Shown: positions 7,210-16,796, counted from the first letter of the stretch. The stretch is 64,000 nt of DNA from Allobaculum stercoricanis DSM 13633 (GCF_000384195.1 NZ_KB913034.1:918507-982506), one strand, 5' to 3'. Made by a program: numbers and translations. Notes: generated from the sequence alone by a model not told the origin.

Positions 7210-8526
7210 ATGTCAAAATTATCTGTACTCGCTGCAAGAACTTCGTTGTGCTTGCTGTCTATGGTGGGTCGCGGTGGCTCAATGCCCGGGACAATCGCTT
7301 TGAAGCTCGATCCAGACTCACTCTCTAAGCTTAAATTTAATGGACCTGTTATTCTTGTTACTGGAACAAATGGAAAAACAAGTACCGCGAATATGATTTC
7401 TAGTATGTTTGAAAAAGCGGGAAAACGCGTCATTTCGAACCGTAAAGGCGACAATATGAAAGCAGGAATTACGACCGCTATCTTAACGCATACAAAAATG
7501 AATGGAACAGTCGATGCGGATGTCTGTGTATTAGAAGTAGATGAATTAAATATTCGCCATGTCTTACCTTATATCCCTGTTAGCGCACTTGTCGTTACAA
7601 ACTTCTTTCGCGATCAATTAGACCGTGCAAAAGAGATGGAACAGCTAATTAACTCCATCGAAAGCGTCTTACCTAATTATCAAGGCACTTTAGTATTGAA
7701 TGGAGATGATCCGAATACAGTACGCCTTGCTTTAAAAGCGCCTAAAGCAAATGCTGTTTATTTTGGGATTGGACAAAATCAATATTCAGTTTTAAATGGC
7801 CTTGAAGCAGCTGAAGGAAAATTCTGTCCTATTTGCGCATCACGTTTACATTACGATTATTACCAATATTCACATATTGGTCATTATTCTTGTCCAAATT
7901 GTGATTTTAAAACTCCAGAATACGATGTTGCGTTAAGTGATATCAATTTAACGAGCCAAACATTTGTCATTGATCAACATCAATATCAAGGACCTTATGA
8001 AGGAATGTATTCAATGTATAACTATGCAGCCGTTGCCGCTGTGATGAAGCATTTTAATGTTCCTGCTACTGCCTTTGATGCCATGCTCAAAGATGCGCCT
8101 AAACCAGCAGGACGAAATGAACATTTTACAAAAGGAAATCAAGAAGTCATTTTGAACTTGATCAAAAACCCAACTGGTGCAAATGAAGTTTTAAAGGTGA
8201 TTGAACAAGATCAAAATGAAAAAGCGATTGTTATTGTCTTAAACGACAAAGAACAAGATGGAACCGATGTTTCTTGGATCTATGATACGCATTTTGAAAA
8301 ACTGATGGACGATCAAACGAAACAAATTATTTGCACAGGAAGAAGAGCGGGCGATATGGCTTTACGCTTATTCTATGGTGATTATCAAAACGACTTAAGT
8401 ATCGAAGACGATATTGATCAAGCAGTATCGAAAGCTCTAGCAAGTAGTGAACACGTTTATGTGATTGCTACCTATACTGCTTTACTTGTTGCTCGAAAAG
8501 CAATTACGAAGGAGATGGGTCTATGA
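7210..8526 (+). CDS. murT: Lipid II isoglutaminyl synthase, MurT subunit
   Basis: With GatD it amidates the alpha-carboxyl of D-Glu in lipid II, converting it to D-isoglutamine during Gram-positive cell wall synthesis. The 438-residue protein has a Mur-ligase central domain with the ATP loop TGTNGKTST (residues 51-59), a four-cysteine zinc ribbon (Cys206, Cys209, Cys228, Cys231) typical of MurT, and the C-terminal DUF1727 domain containing KNPTGANEV and the DGTDVSWIYD segment. Length fits the family. Its stop overlaps the gatD start (ATGA), so the two subunits are co-translated. Confidence 0.96.
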   Translation: MSKLSVLAARTSLCLLSMVGRGGSMPGTIALKLDPDSLSKLKFNGPVILVTGTNGKTSTANMISSMFEKAGKRVISNRKGDNMKAGITTAILTHTKMNGTVDADVCVLEVDELNIRHVLPYIPVSALVVTNFFRDQLDRAKEMEQLINSIESVLPNYQGTLVLNGDDPNTVRLALKAPKANAVYFGIGQNQYSVLNGLEAAEGKFCPICASRLHYDYYQYSHIGHYSCPNCDFKTPEYDVALSDINLTSQTFVIDQHQYQGPYEGMYSMYNYAAVAAVMKHFNVPATAFDAMLKDAPKPAGRNEHFTKGNQEVILNLIKNPTGANEVLKVIEQDQNEKAIVIVLNDKEQDGTDVSWIYDTHFEKLMDDQTKQIICTGRRAGDMALRLFYGDYQNDLSIEDDIDQAVSKALASSEHVYVIATYTALLVARKAITKEMGL

Positions 8527-9275
8527 AAATAAAATGTGCTTGGATGTACCACGACATCATGGATTTATATGGTGACAAAGGGAATATCATGACTCTATCG
8601 AAACGTGCTCAAGCTCGTGGAATTGATTTCGAAGTCGATACGATTGGTATTGGTCAAGAAGCTGATTTATGTCAATACGATCTTTGCTTTATGGGTGGCG
8701 GTGCGGATAAAGAGCAAGTTGCACTCATTCCAGATTTATTAAAGCGCAAAGACAATATTCATCAAGCAATTGCTCAAAATACTTTTTTCTTTTTAATTTG
8801 TGGTGGCTACCAATTGTTTGGTCAATATTACGAAACTGTAGATCACCAAAAAATTGAAGGGGTTCAAGTAGGCAGTTATTATTCATTAACTGGAAAAGAT
8901 AAAAGTCGTTGCATTGGCAACGTGGTCTGCGATGCAAATTTAGATGGGATCCATCTGCGCTTAGTCGGATTTGAAAACCATGGTGGACAAACGATGAACG
9001 TCGAACATCCATTAGGTCGTGTAATTCAAGGAAATGGAAATGCGTTTGATGCCGGAATGGAAGGCTATTATGATGGTCATATTTTAGGGACTTATTTACA
9101 TGGTCCACTTTTACCTAAAAATGGCGAACTTGCCGATTTTGTTTTAGTAAAAGCACTACAAAAAAGACATCCAGAATTTACGCTACAAGACCTTGCACCA
9201 ATGGATAACCCTTGGCAAGCGCCTGCACGAAAAGCAATTTTGGATCGCTATCAACTAAATGATCAACCCGAATAG
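8523..9275 (+). CDS. gatD: Lipid II isoglutaminyl synthase, glutaminase subunit GatD
   Basis: A class I-like (CobB/CobQ type) glutamine amidotransferase of 250 residues that supplies ammonia to MurT. Catalytic Cys93 lies in LICGGYQLFG and the partner His193 in GTYLHGPLL. The N-terminal WMYHDIMDLYGDKGN stretch is typical of GatD. It overlaps murT by 4 bp, as in other Bacillota, which keeps the subunits stoichiometric. Complete; all key residues are present. Confidence 0.96.
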   Translation: MKIKCAWMYHDIMDLYGDKGNIMTLSKRAQARGIDFEVDTIGIGQEADLCQYDLCFMGGGADKEQVALIPDLLKRKDNIHQAIAQNTFFFLICGGYQLFGQYYETVDHQKIEGVQVGSYYSLTGKDKSRCIGNVVCDANLDGIHLRLVGFENHGGQTMNVEHPLGRVIQGNGNAFDAGMEGYYDGHILGTYLHGPLLPKNGELADFVLVKALQKRHPEFTLQDLAPMDNPWQAPARKAILDRYQLNDQPE

Positions 9276-9565
9276 TCAATCAGTTCCACAGATCAACTTA
9301 CAGTGAATCCTAATCAATATTGGATTAATGAATATGCTTATACGCAGTAACGATTGATTTCATACACGAATGATGAGTCTCATTTCGCTTAAAGGTAAAG
9401 TACTTTAAGTTTAGATATAGTCCACATTCAGATCCGTTCATTATATTATCTATTACATCGTAAAAATAGGGATCAGGACCTTTGGCTTGTAAAAATAAAA
9501 AAACTGCTTATATTTAGAGAATAAGGGCAGAACAATATCTGCTACGAAAGGAATTTAAAGAATAT

Positions 9566-10330
9566 ATGAATCGTTTAGCTGACAAAACTGCTGTGATTAC
9601 CGGTGGGAACTCCGGTGTTGGAGCCGAAACAGCCAAACTGTTTGCGGATGAAGGGGCAAAAGTTGTCATCTCTGCAAGAAGAAAAGAAAAATTAGAACAA
9701 GTTGCAAAAGAAATCGAAGATGCCGGTGGGGAAGTCCTCGTCGTTCCATGTGATATCGCGAATGTCGATGATGCCAATCATTTAATCGAAGAAGCGATCC
9801 GTCACTTTGGCCAAATTGACATTTTAGTCAACAATGCTGGAACTCTTGAATCAGGTATGAAACCTATCGAATCTGCAACAGATGAAGATATTGATCGTAT
9901 TATCGATACAAACTTAAAAGGTACAATGTATGTAACTCGTGCAGCAATCAAAGAAATGAAAGATAATGATGCAGCATCTATCGTCAACATTGCTTCTGTC
10001 GCAGGAGAAAAAGGATGTGGACCAGCTGCATATGCATCATCTAAAGCGGGTATCATTGGTTTGACTAAACATACTGCATTTCGTTATGCAGGAACTGGTA
10101 TTCGCGCCAATGCGGTATGCCCAGGAACAATTGCGACACCAATGACTACAAATATGGATCCAGCTGAATTGGATAACGATATGATGCATGCCATGGCAAC
10201 ACATTTAGATTTAAAAGCTCCAGTATCTACTGCTGAAGACATCGCAAACATCGCGTTATTTTTAGCTTCTGATGAATCAAAAGCAATTACCGGACAAATT
10301 CTAGTTTCTGATTTTGGAGCATCTCTATAA
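9566..10330 (+). CDS. Short-chain dehydrogenase/reductase (SDR)
   Basis: A 254-residue classical SDR. It has the NAD(P)-binding TGGNSGVGAE motif (residues 12-21), NNAG near residue 90, the catalytic Ser in NIASVAG and the YASSK catalytic Tyr/Lys pair near 155-159, followed by the usual RANAVCPGTIATPM segment. The residue after the second strand (SARRK) favours NADP, by inference. The substrate cannot be read from sequence; some gut SDRs act on bile steroids, but I see no diagnostic feature for that. The gene is alone, with a strong terminator at 10349. Confidence 0.88.
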   Translation: MNRLADKTAVITGGNSGVGAETAKLFADEGAKVVISARRKEKLEQVAKEIEDAGGEVLVVPCDIANVDDANHLIEEAIRHFGQIDILVNNAGTLESGMKPIESATDEDIDRIIDTNLKGTMYVTRAAIKEMKDNDAASIVNIASVAGEKGCGPAAYASSKAGIIGLTKHTAFRYAGTGIRANAVCPGTIATPMTTNMDPAELDNDMMHAMATHLDLKAPVSTAEDIANIALFLASDESKAITGQILVSDFGASL

Positions 10331-10348
10331 TCCACAAAATTTAAAATG

Positions 10349-10384
10349 AAACGGCTAGCCGATCAGCGACTAGCCGTTTTTTTT
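10349..10384 (+). terminator. Intrinsic terminator after the SDR gene
   Basis: ACGGCTAG pairs with CTAGCCGT, followed by eight T. Confidence 0.9.
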
Positions 10385-10458
10385 GAATTTTTAGATTACA
10401 ATGGATTTAAAGAGAAATGGAAAGACACATTAGCGAATACAAGATAGACGAAAAAGCG

Positions 10459-11010
10459 TTATAAATTCTCTTCCATTGTTCGTTTATCTTCGCGAGAATC
10501 AGCAAGAATACTCATGCTACATAAACGGCAACAAACTGTTTTAAGGACATTGATCATTAAATCAGTTTGCCAGTTCGGCGGATCGAATTGAATATCTTCA
10601 ATCTTTCCCGTTGTCATTTGCTGGTGTAACATTTGTTCAAAGATTTCTGCAAATTTATTAAAATGCGCTTCGGTATGTAAAGTATGGTCCATTGAATAAT
10701 AGATTCCAATCATATCCGAGATATCTTGTAACATAAAACATTGTTTTAAAACCATTACAACGTAGAGAAAAGCTAAGTGATAGTTTGTATAACGTTTTTT
10801 GACCGGTGGTTTAACGATTGAACTTTTAACGTAATTGTTAATCATGCTCGGTGTAATACATGGTTTTTTTGAATCAAAATACAAATCATCGAGCCAGAAA
10901 TTTAATAACTCGACAACTTGATCCATATATAAATCAATCGCAGGAAAATCACTCCAACGGGGAACTTTGTATTGAGTAAGCATGTCATGATGTTTAGTAT
11001 TGTTTGGCAT
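10459..11010 (-). CDS. DUF1836 domain protein (putative regulator)
   Basis: A 183-residue protein matching the DUF1836 pattern: KVPRWSDFPAIDLYMDQV, then a helix-turn-helix-like region ITPSMINNYVKSSIVKPPVKKRYT, which resembles MerR-type DNA-binding helices, followed by a helical domain. Members are thought to be DNA-binding regulators, but targets are unknown. No Shine-Dalgarno precedes the ATG at 11010. Instead a TATAAT lies only 8 bases upstream, so the transcript may be leaderless, or translation may begin at the internal Met10. Converges with the SDR gene. Confidence 0.8.
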   Translation of the reverse strand: MPNNTKHHDMLTQYKVPRWSDFPAIDLYMDQVVELLNFWLDDLYFDSKKPCITPSMINNYVKSSIVKPPVKKRYTNYHLAFLYVVMVLKQCFMLQDISDMIGIYYSMDHTLHTEAHFNKFAEIFEQMLHQQMTTGKIEDIQFDPPNWQTDLMINVLKTVCCRLCSMSILADSREDKRTMEENL

Positions 11011-11193
11011 GCCGTTATTATATCAAAATGAAAAATATTCGTGAGATAGAAGTTGAAAAAAATAAAAAGCAATGCAAGTGAGCGCAAAATTAACGTGAAC
11101 CAAGCATAAAACTAACTTTATCTTCAGTTGGTTTCATTGTGCAAAGGTTGAGCGAGCATGAGTTTTCTTTTAAAATAAGAAAAGGTGATAAAT

Positions 11194-12126
11194 ATGAAAA
11201 AACTAATCAGCTTTTTTGTCTCTCTAGCAATGGCTTTTTCTCTAGTGGGATGCTCTCACAAAAAAACATCGATTCCAGTTGCGGAAGATGTCGATTTTAA
11301 ATTAGTCGATGTATTGGCTGTAGAAAACGAAAATGTGAATACGGCTTACTATTACTTCTTAGCAAGCGTGGAAAATAATTCTGATAAAGTGTACCATATG
11401 TCCAATTTATCGTATAAATTAATGGCAAAATCGGGATCAGAATATAAATCAATTAATCCAATTGATCAGTTTAAAACGATCATCTCTAACGATGTCATTT
11501 CGGGAATGTCTACATATATTTATGGATATATTGGCGTTCCGAAAACAAGTGATCGCAATATTGGTTTGTATGTTGATGGGCAAGATGAATTCATTCCGTT
11601 TGATTCTGTAAAAATCAGAAACATTAAAGATGAAAACGTCAAAAATTCAAGTGAATCTAAATTTATCGTTTATAGTGATGAATTTTATGAATTTGAAGTC
11701 GATGCTTCGAATTTAAGTTATCATTACGCAAATGGTAAATCTTCCGTCGAAGGTTTAAAGATCAATTATAAAAACAAATCGGACAAATTCTTGGTTGTTC
11801 CATTTTTATCTCCGGTATGTACGATTGATGGATTAAAAATCTCATCGTTGACCGATGCCGATAAACTCAAAACAATGAGCCAAGAAGAAATCTCAAAACA
11901 AAACTTCTCACAAAACGATATGGAAGCTAAAACAGAGTCATTTAAAGCAGAAACGTATGGCTATCAGCTCTTCTATTTGGATGCTCAACAAGAACTATCT
12001 GTTAATGTTTTGTTTGAAGCAGAAGATGTTATTCCAGATTTTTCCGCAAAACAAAAAAATGGAATTACCATTTCGATTAACTCGCCAGCATTAGGCTATA
12101 GACAAAACATCAAAGTTCCTTATTAA
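11194..12126 (+). CDS. Lipoprotein of unknown function
   Basis: A 310-residue lipoprotein. A signal peptide MKKLISFFVSLAMAFSLVGC ends in the lipobox Cys20. The mature protein looks beta-rich with two similar halves, each opening with a strand pair of the type YYYFLASVENNSD / GLKINYKNKSD, suggesting two immunoglobulin-like (DUF4352/DUF5067-type) domains; this is inference. I start at the ATG at 11194 because AAAAGGTG lies 7 bases upstream; a GTG at 11185 is part of that ribosome site. Monocistronic, with a long perfect terminator at 12144. Confidence 0.8.
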   Translation: MKKLISFFVSLAMAFSLVGCSHKKTSIPVAEDVDFKLVDVLAVENENVNTAYYYFLASVENNSDKVYHMSNLSYKLMAKSGSEYKSINPIDQFKTIISNDVISGMSTYIYGYIGVPKTSDRNIGLYVDGQDEFIPFDSVKIRNIKDENVKNSSESKFIVYSDEFYEFEVDASNLSYHYANGKSSVEGLKINYKNKSDKFLVVPFLSPVCTIDGLKISSLTDADKLKTMSQEEISKQNFSQNDMEAKTESFKAETYGYQLFYLDAQQELSVNVLFEAEDVIPDFSAKQKNGITISINSPALGYRQNIKVPY

Positions 12127-12143
12127 ATTCAGAATGAATAAGC

Positions 12144-12190
12144 AAGCTGAATATCATCCAGACGTTTGTGATTGATATTCAGCTTTTTTA
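12144..12190 (+). terminator. Intrinsic terminator after the lipoprotein gene
   Basis: AAGCTGAATATCA pairs perfectly with TGATATTCAGCTT, followed by T6. Confidence 0.92.
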
Positions 12191-12603
12191 TATATGAAAT
12201 AGAATAAGAAATGCATGATCGATAGAGGCTTATTTATTTTTTAAAACTAGATTTTCAGTAGCTTTATATAAACTGTCCCCCTAAAACTGGACACGAATCG
12301 ACCAACATACCTATGACTACAGTCAGAGATCTAGATGACATAAAGTAAGCATAAAATGCTTTAAGTTAACTAATCTAGAATTATTCGAGCATATAATTTA
12401 AAACGATTCGGATTATTCGTTACTATGTAAATATATTATAGACTGTAAAAAGTTCAGAATTATCCCATATCATCACGATAAAAGAGTTTATAATAAGTAT
12501 GAAGATGCAACATATTTATAATCATAAGAGTGGTAGGTTTTATTAGCGGAAATATAAAGTTGATATATTTCTCAAATCATACATTCCATGGAGGAATTGC
12601 CAA
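12191..12603. other. Intergenic stretch with a possible IS-end relic
   Basis: About 410 bases without a gene. At 12272-12292 the sequence TGTCCCCCTAAAACTGGACA has TGTCC/GGACA ends and resembles terminal sequences of IS3-type elements, but no transposase remnant is attached. The stretch ends with the ribosome site of the next gene (ATGGAGGAA). Confidence 0.35.
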
Positions 12604-12864
12604 ATGAGTAAAACAAACAAAATCAAAAGCTTGCTTGCACTAAAAGGAATCAAAAGCATTGAGTACACTCGGATCTTAGGCTTATCTAGACCACAAGCTC
12701 TGAATACAAAGTATTCACGAGATGCATTTTCAGCAGATGATTTGATCCGTTTAGCGAGTTTAACGAATACTCGTCTATCGTTTATCGATCCAGTTACTAG
12801 GGAGCCTTTAGTGACTTTTGACATGGGAGATGTCAAAAACGAGAAAGACGAATTAGATCGATAA
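12604..12864 (+). CDS. Small helix-turn-helix (XRE-like) protein
   Basis: An 86-residue protein with a compact N-terminal helical domain (MSKTNKIKSLLALKGI / YTRILGLSRPQALNTKYSRD / FSADDLIRLASLT). The pattern matches short Cro/C1-type HTH proteins in which a turn such as LGLSRPQALN precedes the recognition helix. After it comes a strand pair (RLSFIDPVTREPLVTFDM) and an acidic tail. Ribosome site ATGGAGGAA lies about 8 bases before the ATG. It could be a phage-, plasmid- or toxin-antitoxin-type regulator, but no partner lies adjacent. Confidence 0.65.
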   Translation: MSKTNKIKSLLALKGIKSIEYTRILGLSRPQALNTKYSRDAFSADDLIRLASLTNTRLSFIDPVTREPLVTFDMGDVKNEKDELDR

Positions 12865-12947
12865 TATCCCCCAATTCGATGATCTATTCTATGTTTGTTC
12901 TGGAAAAAAGATAAATAGACCAGAACTATGACTCTATGACATGTGAA

Positions 12948-13008
12948 TAAAAATCCCTATTTCTTTCACTCATATTTTCGTGAGTCTTTGAATAGGGATT
13001 TTTTTTCT
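12948..13008. terminator. Bidirectional terminator between convergent genes
   Basis: AAATCCCTAT pairs with ATAGGGATTT around an inner CACTCA/TGAGTC-like hairpin. T8 follows on the plus strand and T5 on the minus strand. Confidence 0.8.
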
Positions 13009-13034
13009 TGCTTTAAAGAAATCAGCCAAAAGAT

Positions 13035-13928
13035 CTATTTGAATTTAGAAGATTTGGTCTTTGCGTTTGAATCACTAGCCTTAAATTGTTGCCGATAAGC
13101 AGTTGGGGCTTGATTCATCTTTTTTCTAAAGAGTCTAGAGAAATAGAGTTCATCATCATAACCAACGGACCGACCGACATCACCGATGGAAAGATTAGTA
13201 AAACGCAGCAACTTACAAGCGTTATCCATGCGCACTTGCAATAAGTAATCTTTGATACTAACACCCATTTTTTCTTTGAAAATACGATGTAAATAACTGC
13301 GGTCGAGGGCAAGGGCGGAAGCAATTTCATGAACCGTGATTTTTCGATCATAGTTTTGATGAATCAAAACCAAAATTTGATCTACATAATGAATAGGACT
13401 AATACTTGGCTCTTTATGAGGCGGAAAGGAAACTGTCATTTGATAAAAGATTGAATACATTAAGGCATTTAATCGTAAATCATTATTCTTAATTGGCTTG
13501 ATGGTAGATAAAAGTTGAATTTGTTTAAATAATTCACTTTTTGGATCGTAGCGAAATACAGGATTATTCCACAATGATGTACGTCTTAAAAATTCTTCGA
13601 TTTTTGCCCCACGCCACCCGATCCACCAATATTCCCACGGATCATTGGGATCAGCGCAATAATAGATACGTTCTTTTTCTGTGATAAGAAAACCTTCGTT
13701 TGCGTCAAGTTCAAATTTCTTGTCGCCTTTAACAACCGTTCCTTTTCCTTTTGTGACAAAGTAAATGAAATAAGCATTTCGTAAGGCAGGGCCAAAAGAT
13801 TGATGCGGACTCGACTTTGTATAACCAAAACCTAAGATTGTTGCATCTAGGCTAAGATTAAAATCATTCGAGAATAAAAACGCTTTGTTGTCATCGATTA
13901 TTTCGTTTTCTTTATAGAAAGTCATCAT
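13035..13928 (-). CDS. AraC-family transcriptional regulator
   Basis: About 297 residues. The N-terminal half is a cupin-like sensor (YFIYFVTKGKGTVVKGDKKF, WEYWWIGWRG). The C-terminal 100 residues hold the two AraC helix-turn-helix motifs: VHEIASALALDRSYLHRIFKE and SIGDVGRSVGYDDELYFSRLFRK, ending in PTAYR. This architecture is typical of regulators that sense a sugar. I start at 13928 because AAAGGGG lies 7 bases upstream; the frame extends 18 codons further. No adjacent sugar operon is present, and the upstream side has been invaded by IS21, so its target genes are unclear. Confidence 0.9.
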   Translation of the reverse strand: MMTFYKENEIIDDNKAFLFSNDFNLSLDATILGFGYTKSSPHQSFGPALRNAYFIYFVTKGKGTVVKGDKKFELDANEGFLITEKERIYYCADPNDPWEYWWIGWRGAKIEEFLRRTSLWNNPVFRYDPKSELFKQIQLLSTIKPIKNNDLRLNALMYSIFYQMTVSFPPHKEPSISPIHYVDQILVLIHQNYDRKITVHEIASALALDRSYLHRIFKEKMGVSIKDYLLQVRMDNACKLLRFTNLSIGDVGRSVGYDDELYFSRLFRKKMNQAPTAYRQQFKASDSNAKTKSSKFK

Positions 13929-14349
13929 GCATTTACCCCTTTCTAAAATTGAACAAAAAAGAATCTTTTGTTTTTGATTCATGAAGTAAAGGATGTGATT
14001 GAATGTTGTTGTTAAGAGTATTTTAATTCATTTTATTTTTTATTTTAAAATTAAACATAATCTTTGTGGTCTTTGGCTGGTTTTGTTGGGATTAACCGTA
14101 TACTTTAACGATAACCATCATGATTTCGGAGTGTGTCAATGAGAGTATAAATTCTTTTGCATAACTTAAATGAATCTTAAAATCGATAAAAGACTATTCA
14201 TTAATCCTCGAAATTATTACAAACAATGCTATAGAAGAAGTTAAAAGAAACAATATGACTTCTCAGATAAAGGCTTAAATTGCCTTTGCTTGATGCTTTT
14301 TACTCAGTGTTAGTGAAAAGAAAATCACAAATCTTTTTAAAGTTAGTTC
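13929..14349. other. Intergenic stretch between araC-like gene and IS21
   Basis: About 420 very AT-rich bases with no gene, RNA or repeat I can recognise. It ends at the GATAGG target duplication of the IS21 element. Confidence 0.4.
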
Positions 14350-14355
14350 GATAGG
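14350..14355. repeat. IS21 target-site duplication, left copy (GATAGG)
   Basis: GATAGG directly precedes the element's TGTTTTT terminus and is repeated at 16797-16802 directly after the other terminus. Confidence 0.85.
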
Positions 14356-14485
14356 TGTTTTTGTCAATTGAAAATTGGTCCATTTGCGTAATTGAAATCT
14401 GATCCACTTAAGGGAGAAGAATACTGCTCTTTCAAGAGCAGTCCCTTCTCCTTAACACCCCTAGGGGTGTCGCGTTTTTTTAAAT

Positions 14486-15241
14486 TTATTTCTCTGATTT
14501 TTCTTCAACCCATTTCTTCGTTTCTTTCAGCCTATAGCTCTGACCAGTCATATTGATCATGTGAGCCTTATAAGCAAGTCTATCTATCATCGCTGCTGTC
14601 AATACTTCGTCCCTGAAGATCTCTTTCCATCGATTGAGCTCCAGGTTACTGGTGACAACGATGGATTTCTTGCCATTTCGGCTTGAAATCAAATTAAATA
14701 GTATTTCTCCTGATTTCTGATCGAATGAGCAATAACCTAGTTCGTCTAGTATAACAAGATCAAAACTTTCAAAACGTTTCTTATAGCGAAGAATTTGGTT
14801 CTGGCTCATTGCTTCTCGGATCTCAATCAAAAGATCAGATACACCAATAAATAGAACGCTCATGTTGTTCAAGCAGGCTTCTACACCTAGACAGATTGAT
14901 AACGCACTTTTTCCTGTCCCTGGATTCCCAATAAGTATCACGTTTTCTCCTTTTTGGATAAACTCTAAAGTCGATAACTCTTTTACTTTCTGCTGAATCT
15001 CAATTCTTAGATGTTCCGTCTGAAAATCTTCGAGTGTCATTCGATTGGGAAAATGCGCTAACTGCAGCCGTTTTTGGATACAGTTCTCATTCCGACTCAT
15101 CGTCTCCCCCTTAAGAATCTCTTCTAGGAATTCTGCATAATCTGGTTTATTTTCTCTTGCATCCGCAATGAGATCTCTGTAGTTATTCCGAATAAAGGGC
15201 AGGCGAAGTCTTTTGGCATATACTTCTATCATCATTTTCAT
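14486..15241 (-). CDS. istB: IS21 helper ATPase IstB
   Basis: An AAA+ ATPase that assists the IstA transposase in target selection. Walker A is GNPGTGKSA near residue 107 and Walker B LVILDELGY near residue 172, followed by the IS21-typical VVTSNL sensor region. The N-terminal helical part resembles the DnaC-like IstB domain. I place the start at the ATG at 15241, with AGAAAG just upstream overlapping the istA stop region; a GTG at 15247 is possible. The gene is full length at about 250 residues. Confidence 0.95.
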   Translation of the reverse strand: MKMMIEVYAKRLRLPFIRNNYRDLIADARENKPDYAEFLEEILKGETMSRNENCIQKRLQLAHFPNRMTLEDFQTEHLRIEIQQKVKELSTLEFIQKGENVILIGNPGTGKSALSICLGVEACLNNMSVLFIGVSDLLIEIREAMSQNQILRYKKRFESFDLVILDELGYCSFDQKSGEILFNLISSRNGKKSIVVTSNLELNRWKEIFRDEVLTAAMIDRLAYKAHMINMTGQSYRLKETKKWVEEKSEK

Positions 15242-15250
15242 ACTCACTTT

Positions 15251-16684
15251 CTAGGCAAACAGTGCCTGGTATCCCTGCAATTGATCAGCTAGGGGCTCGT
15301 AAACTGGTTGAGGGTAAGGCGCTTGGCAAGCTTCCATTTTGAGCAATTCTTTCAGTTGATCTAAAGGAAGATTCTTATTCCGAGTGAGTATAGCTATGAA
15401 TTCTCTCGGTTTTTCGCTAAAATAGTTGTCGTAAATAGTTTTAAGTTCTGGTTCAGCTTTGAGGGCGGCGCTGTTTCTCAATGCTCCAGGCTTTTTTCTC
15501 AGCGTGCTTAGATAGTGTCGTATATCGAAGCACGTTTTTTGTTTTCCATCATTGATTCTTCTATGTTCAGCAACTTGACTATGTTCGTAATAGACCTTAA
15601 CTGTTTCTGTATAAATTTTCACTCTGACTTCTTTGCCGACGAGATGATCAGGAACCGAATACTGATTTCCATCTACGCTGATCAAAGAATACTTGTTGAC
15701 TGTTCGGTCAACAATTTTTGCGGATTCGTAATCTGGAAGAATAGGGATAAGAAATAACTGTTCTTCCTTCCATTTTGTGTCCTTATTCAGATCGACAAGG
15801 CATTTTTTAAGCCACATTCTTGCTTCTTCTAAACTGTCAAACTGATATTTCAAGGCAAAGCTTTTATTTCTAACAACTTCTACTGACCGTTCAACCGATC
15901 CTTTCTCGTTTCCAGAAAATGCGTTGGTCACATTGACCAGAAAGCCATAGTAATGGGCAAAACGGATCAATTCTGGATTGATTTCTTTTTCAGTTTTACC
16001 GATGAATTTTGAGATGACGTTTCTCATATTGTCGAAAACGCCTTCTTTAAAGCATCCTCCAACTTCATGAAAGAAGCGGATCATTGATTCGAAAAATACC
16101 TGACTTTTTTGATTTTCGTATAAGTAAGCAGCTCTATATCCTGACCAAGGAGAAGTCATAACCGCCAAGTAAAATGTTTTTTTCTGACCGTTAATCATCA
16201 ACTTCACTTCGCCAAAGTCGTATTCAAATCTATCTCCTGGTTCATATCGTTGGCTGATGAAGCATTCTTTGTGTCGGTTTTTCTTTTCTTTGATCTTTTT
16301 TGTGATCGTCGATAATCCAACATCGAATCCAGCGTCTTTGATTAATTCCCAGATCTGCATGCATGTTAGATGTTGTTTATGAGAAGTCCCCAATAAACGT
16401 GTTTTTTCCTCTTCGTTTTCAAGAATTTGATCCAGTAAAGCATCTACTTCTGGAGTGTACTTTCTTGGGCGCCGTGTTGAAGTGTTGTAAGAAGGAGGAA
16501 CAAGACACTCCTCGATCAATACCTGACTGTTTTCCCAGGTTGGATTATCCACAAGAGAAGCTCTGTTCTCTTTGAATTTACGATAATACTTTTCTCCAGT
16601 TGTTCTCGATATAGCACACAGCTCAGCAGCTTTTCTAGATGAAATTCCGCTTTCTCGTAAATCTATATATTCAAAAATCTTCAT
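15251..16684 (-). CDS. istA: IS21 transposase IstA
   Basis: A DDE-type transposase of about 477 residues. An N-terminal helix-turn-helix (SSRKAAELCAISRTTGEKYYRKF) recognises the ends. The rve-type catalytic core has Asp in FEYDFGEV, Asp in GVFDNMRNV and Glu in GNEKGSVERSV. The C-terminal half contains the DNA-binding beta region (YSVPDHLVGKEVRV). The ATG at 16684 follows AAAGGTG by 9 bases; the GTG at 16696 lies within that ribosome site. istB follows 9 bases after the stop. Confidence 0.95.
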   Translation of the reverse strand: MKIFEYIDLRESGISSRKAAELCAISRTTGEKYYRKFKENRASLVDNPTWENSQVLIEECLVPPSYNTSTRRPRKYTPEVDALLDQILENEEEKTRLLGTSHKQHLTCMQIWELIKDAGFDVGLSTITKKIKEKKNRHKECFISQRYEPGDRFEYDFGEVKLMINGQKKTFYLAVMTSPWSGYRAAYLYENQKSQVFFESMIRFFHEVGGCFKEGVFDNMRNVISKFIGKTEKEINPELIRFAHYYGFLVNVTNAFSGNEKGSVERSVEVVRNKSFALKYQFDSLEEARMWLKKCLVDLNKDTKWKEEQLFLIPILPDYESAKIVDRTVNKYSLISVDGNQYSVPDHLVGKEVRVKIYTETVKVYYEHSQVAEHRRINDGKQKTCFDIRHYLSTLRKKPGALRNSAALKAEPELKTIYDNYFSEKPREFIAILTRNKNLPLDQLKELLKMEACQAPYPQPVYEPLADQLQGYQALFA

Positions 16685-16796
16685 AATTGAAAGCACCTTT
16701 CTTGTCCTCCTTTACGGAGAAACATTACAAGCAAGGTGGTACAGATTTCAAATCCGATCAGCACTTTTTTGGCCCATTTTTAAAATACGAAAAACA

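Larger units (their letters stand above)
14356..16796 (-). mobile_element. Complete IS21-family insertion sequence
   Basis: A 2441-bp element with istA and istB on the minus strand. The left terminus reads TGTTTTTGTCAATTG and the right terminus, on the other strand, TGTTTTTCGTATTTT. Both continue into AAATGG-like subterminal repeats (TTGGTCCATTTG versus AAAATGGGCCAAAA). A 6-bp duplication, GATAGG, brackets the element. With both genes open and the duplication perfect, the insertion looks recent. Confidence 0.93.

Noticed and set aside
12543-12836. Minus-strand frame opposite the small HTH gene
   Set aside because: The plus-strand gene has a ribosome site and an HTH-like pattern; the opposite frame has neither.
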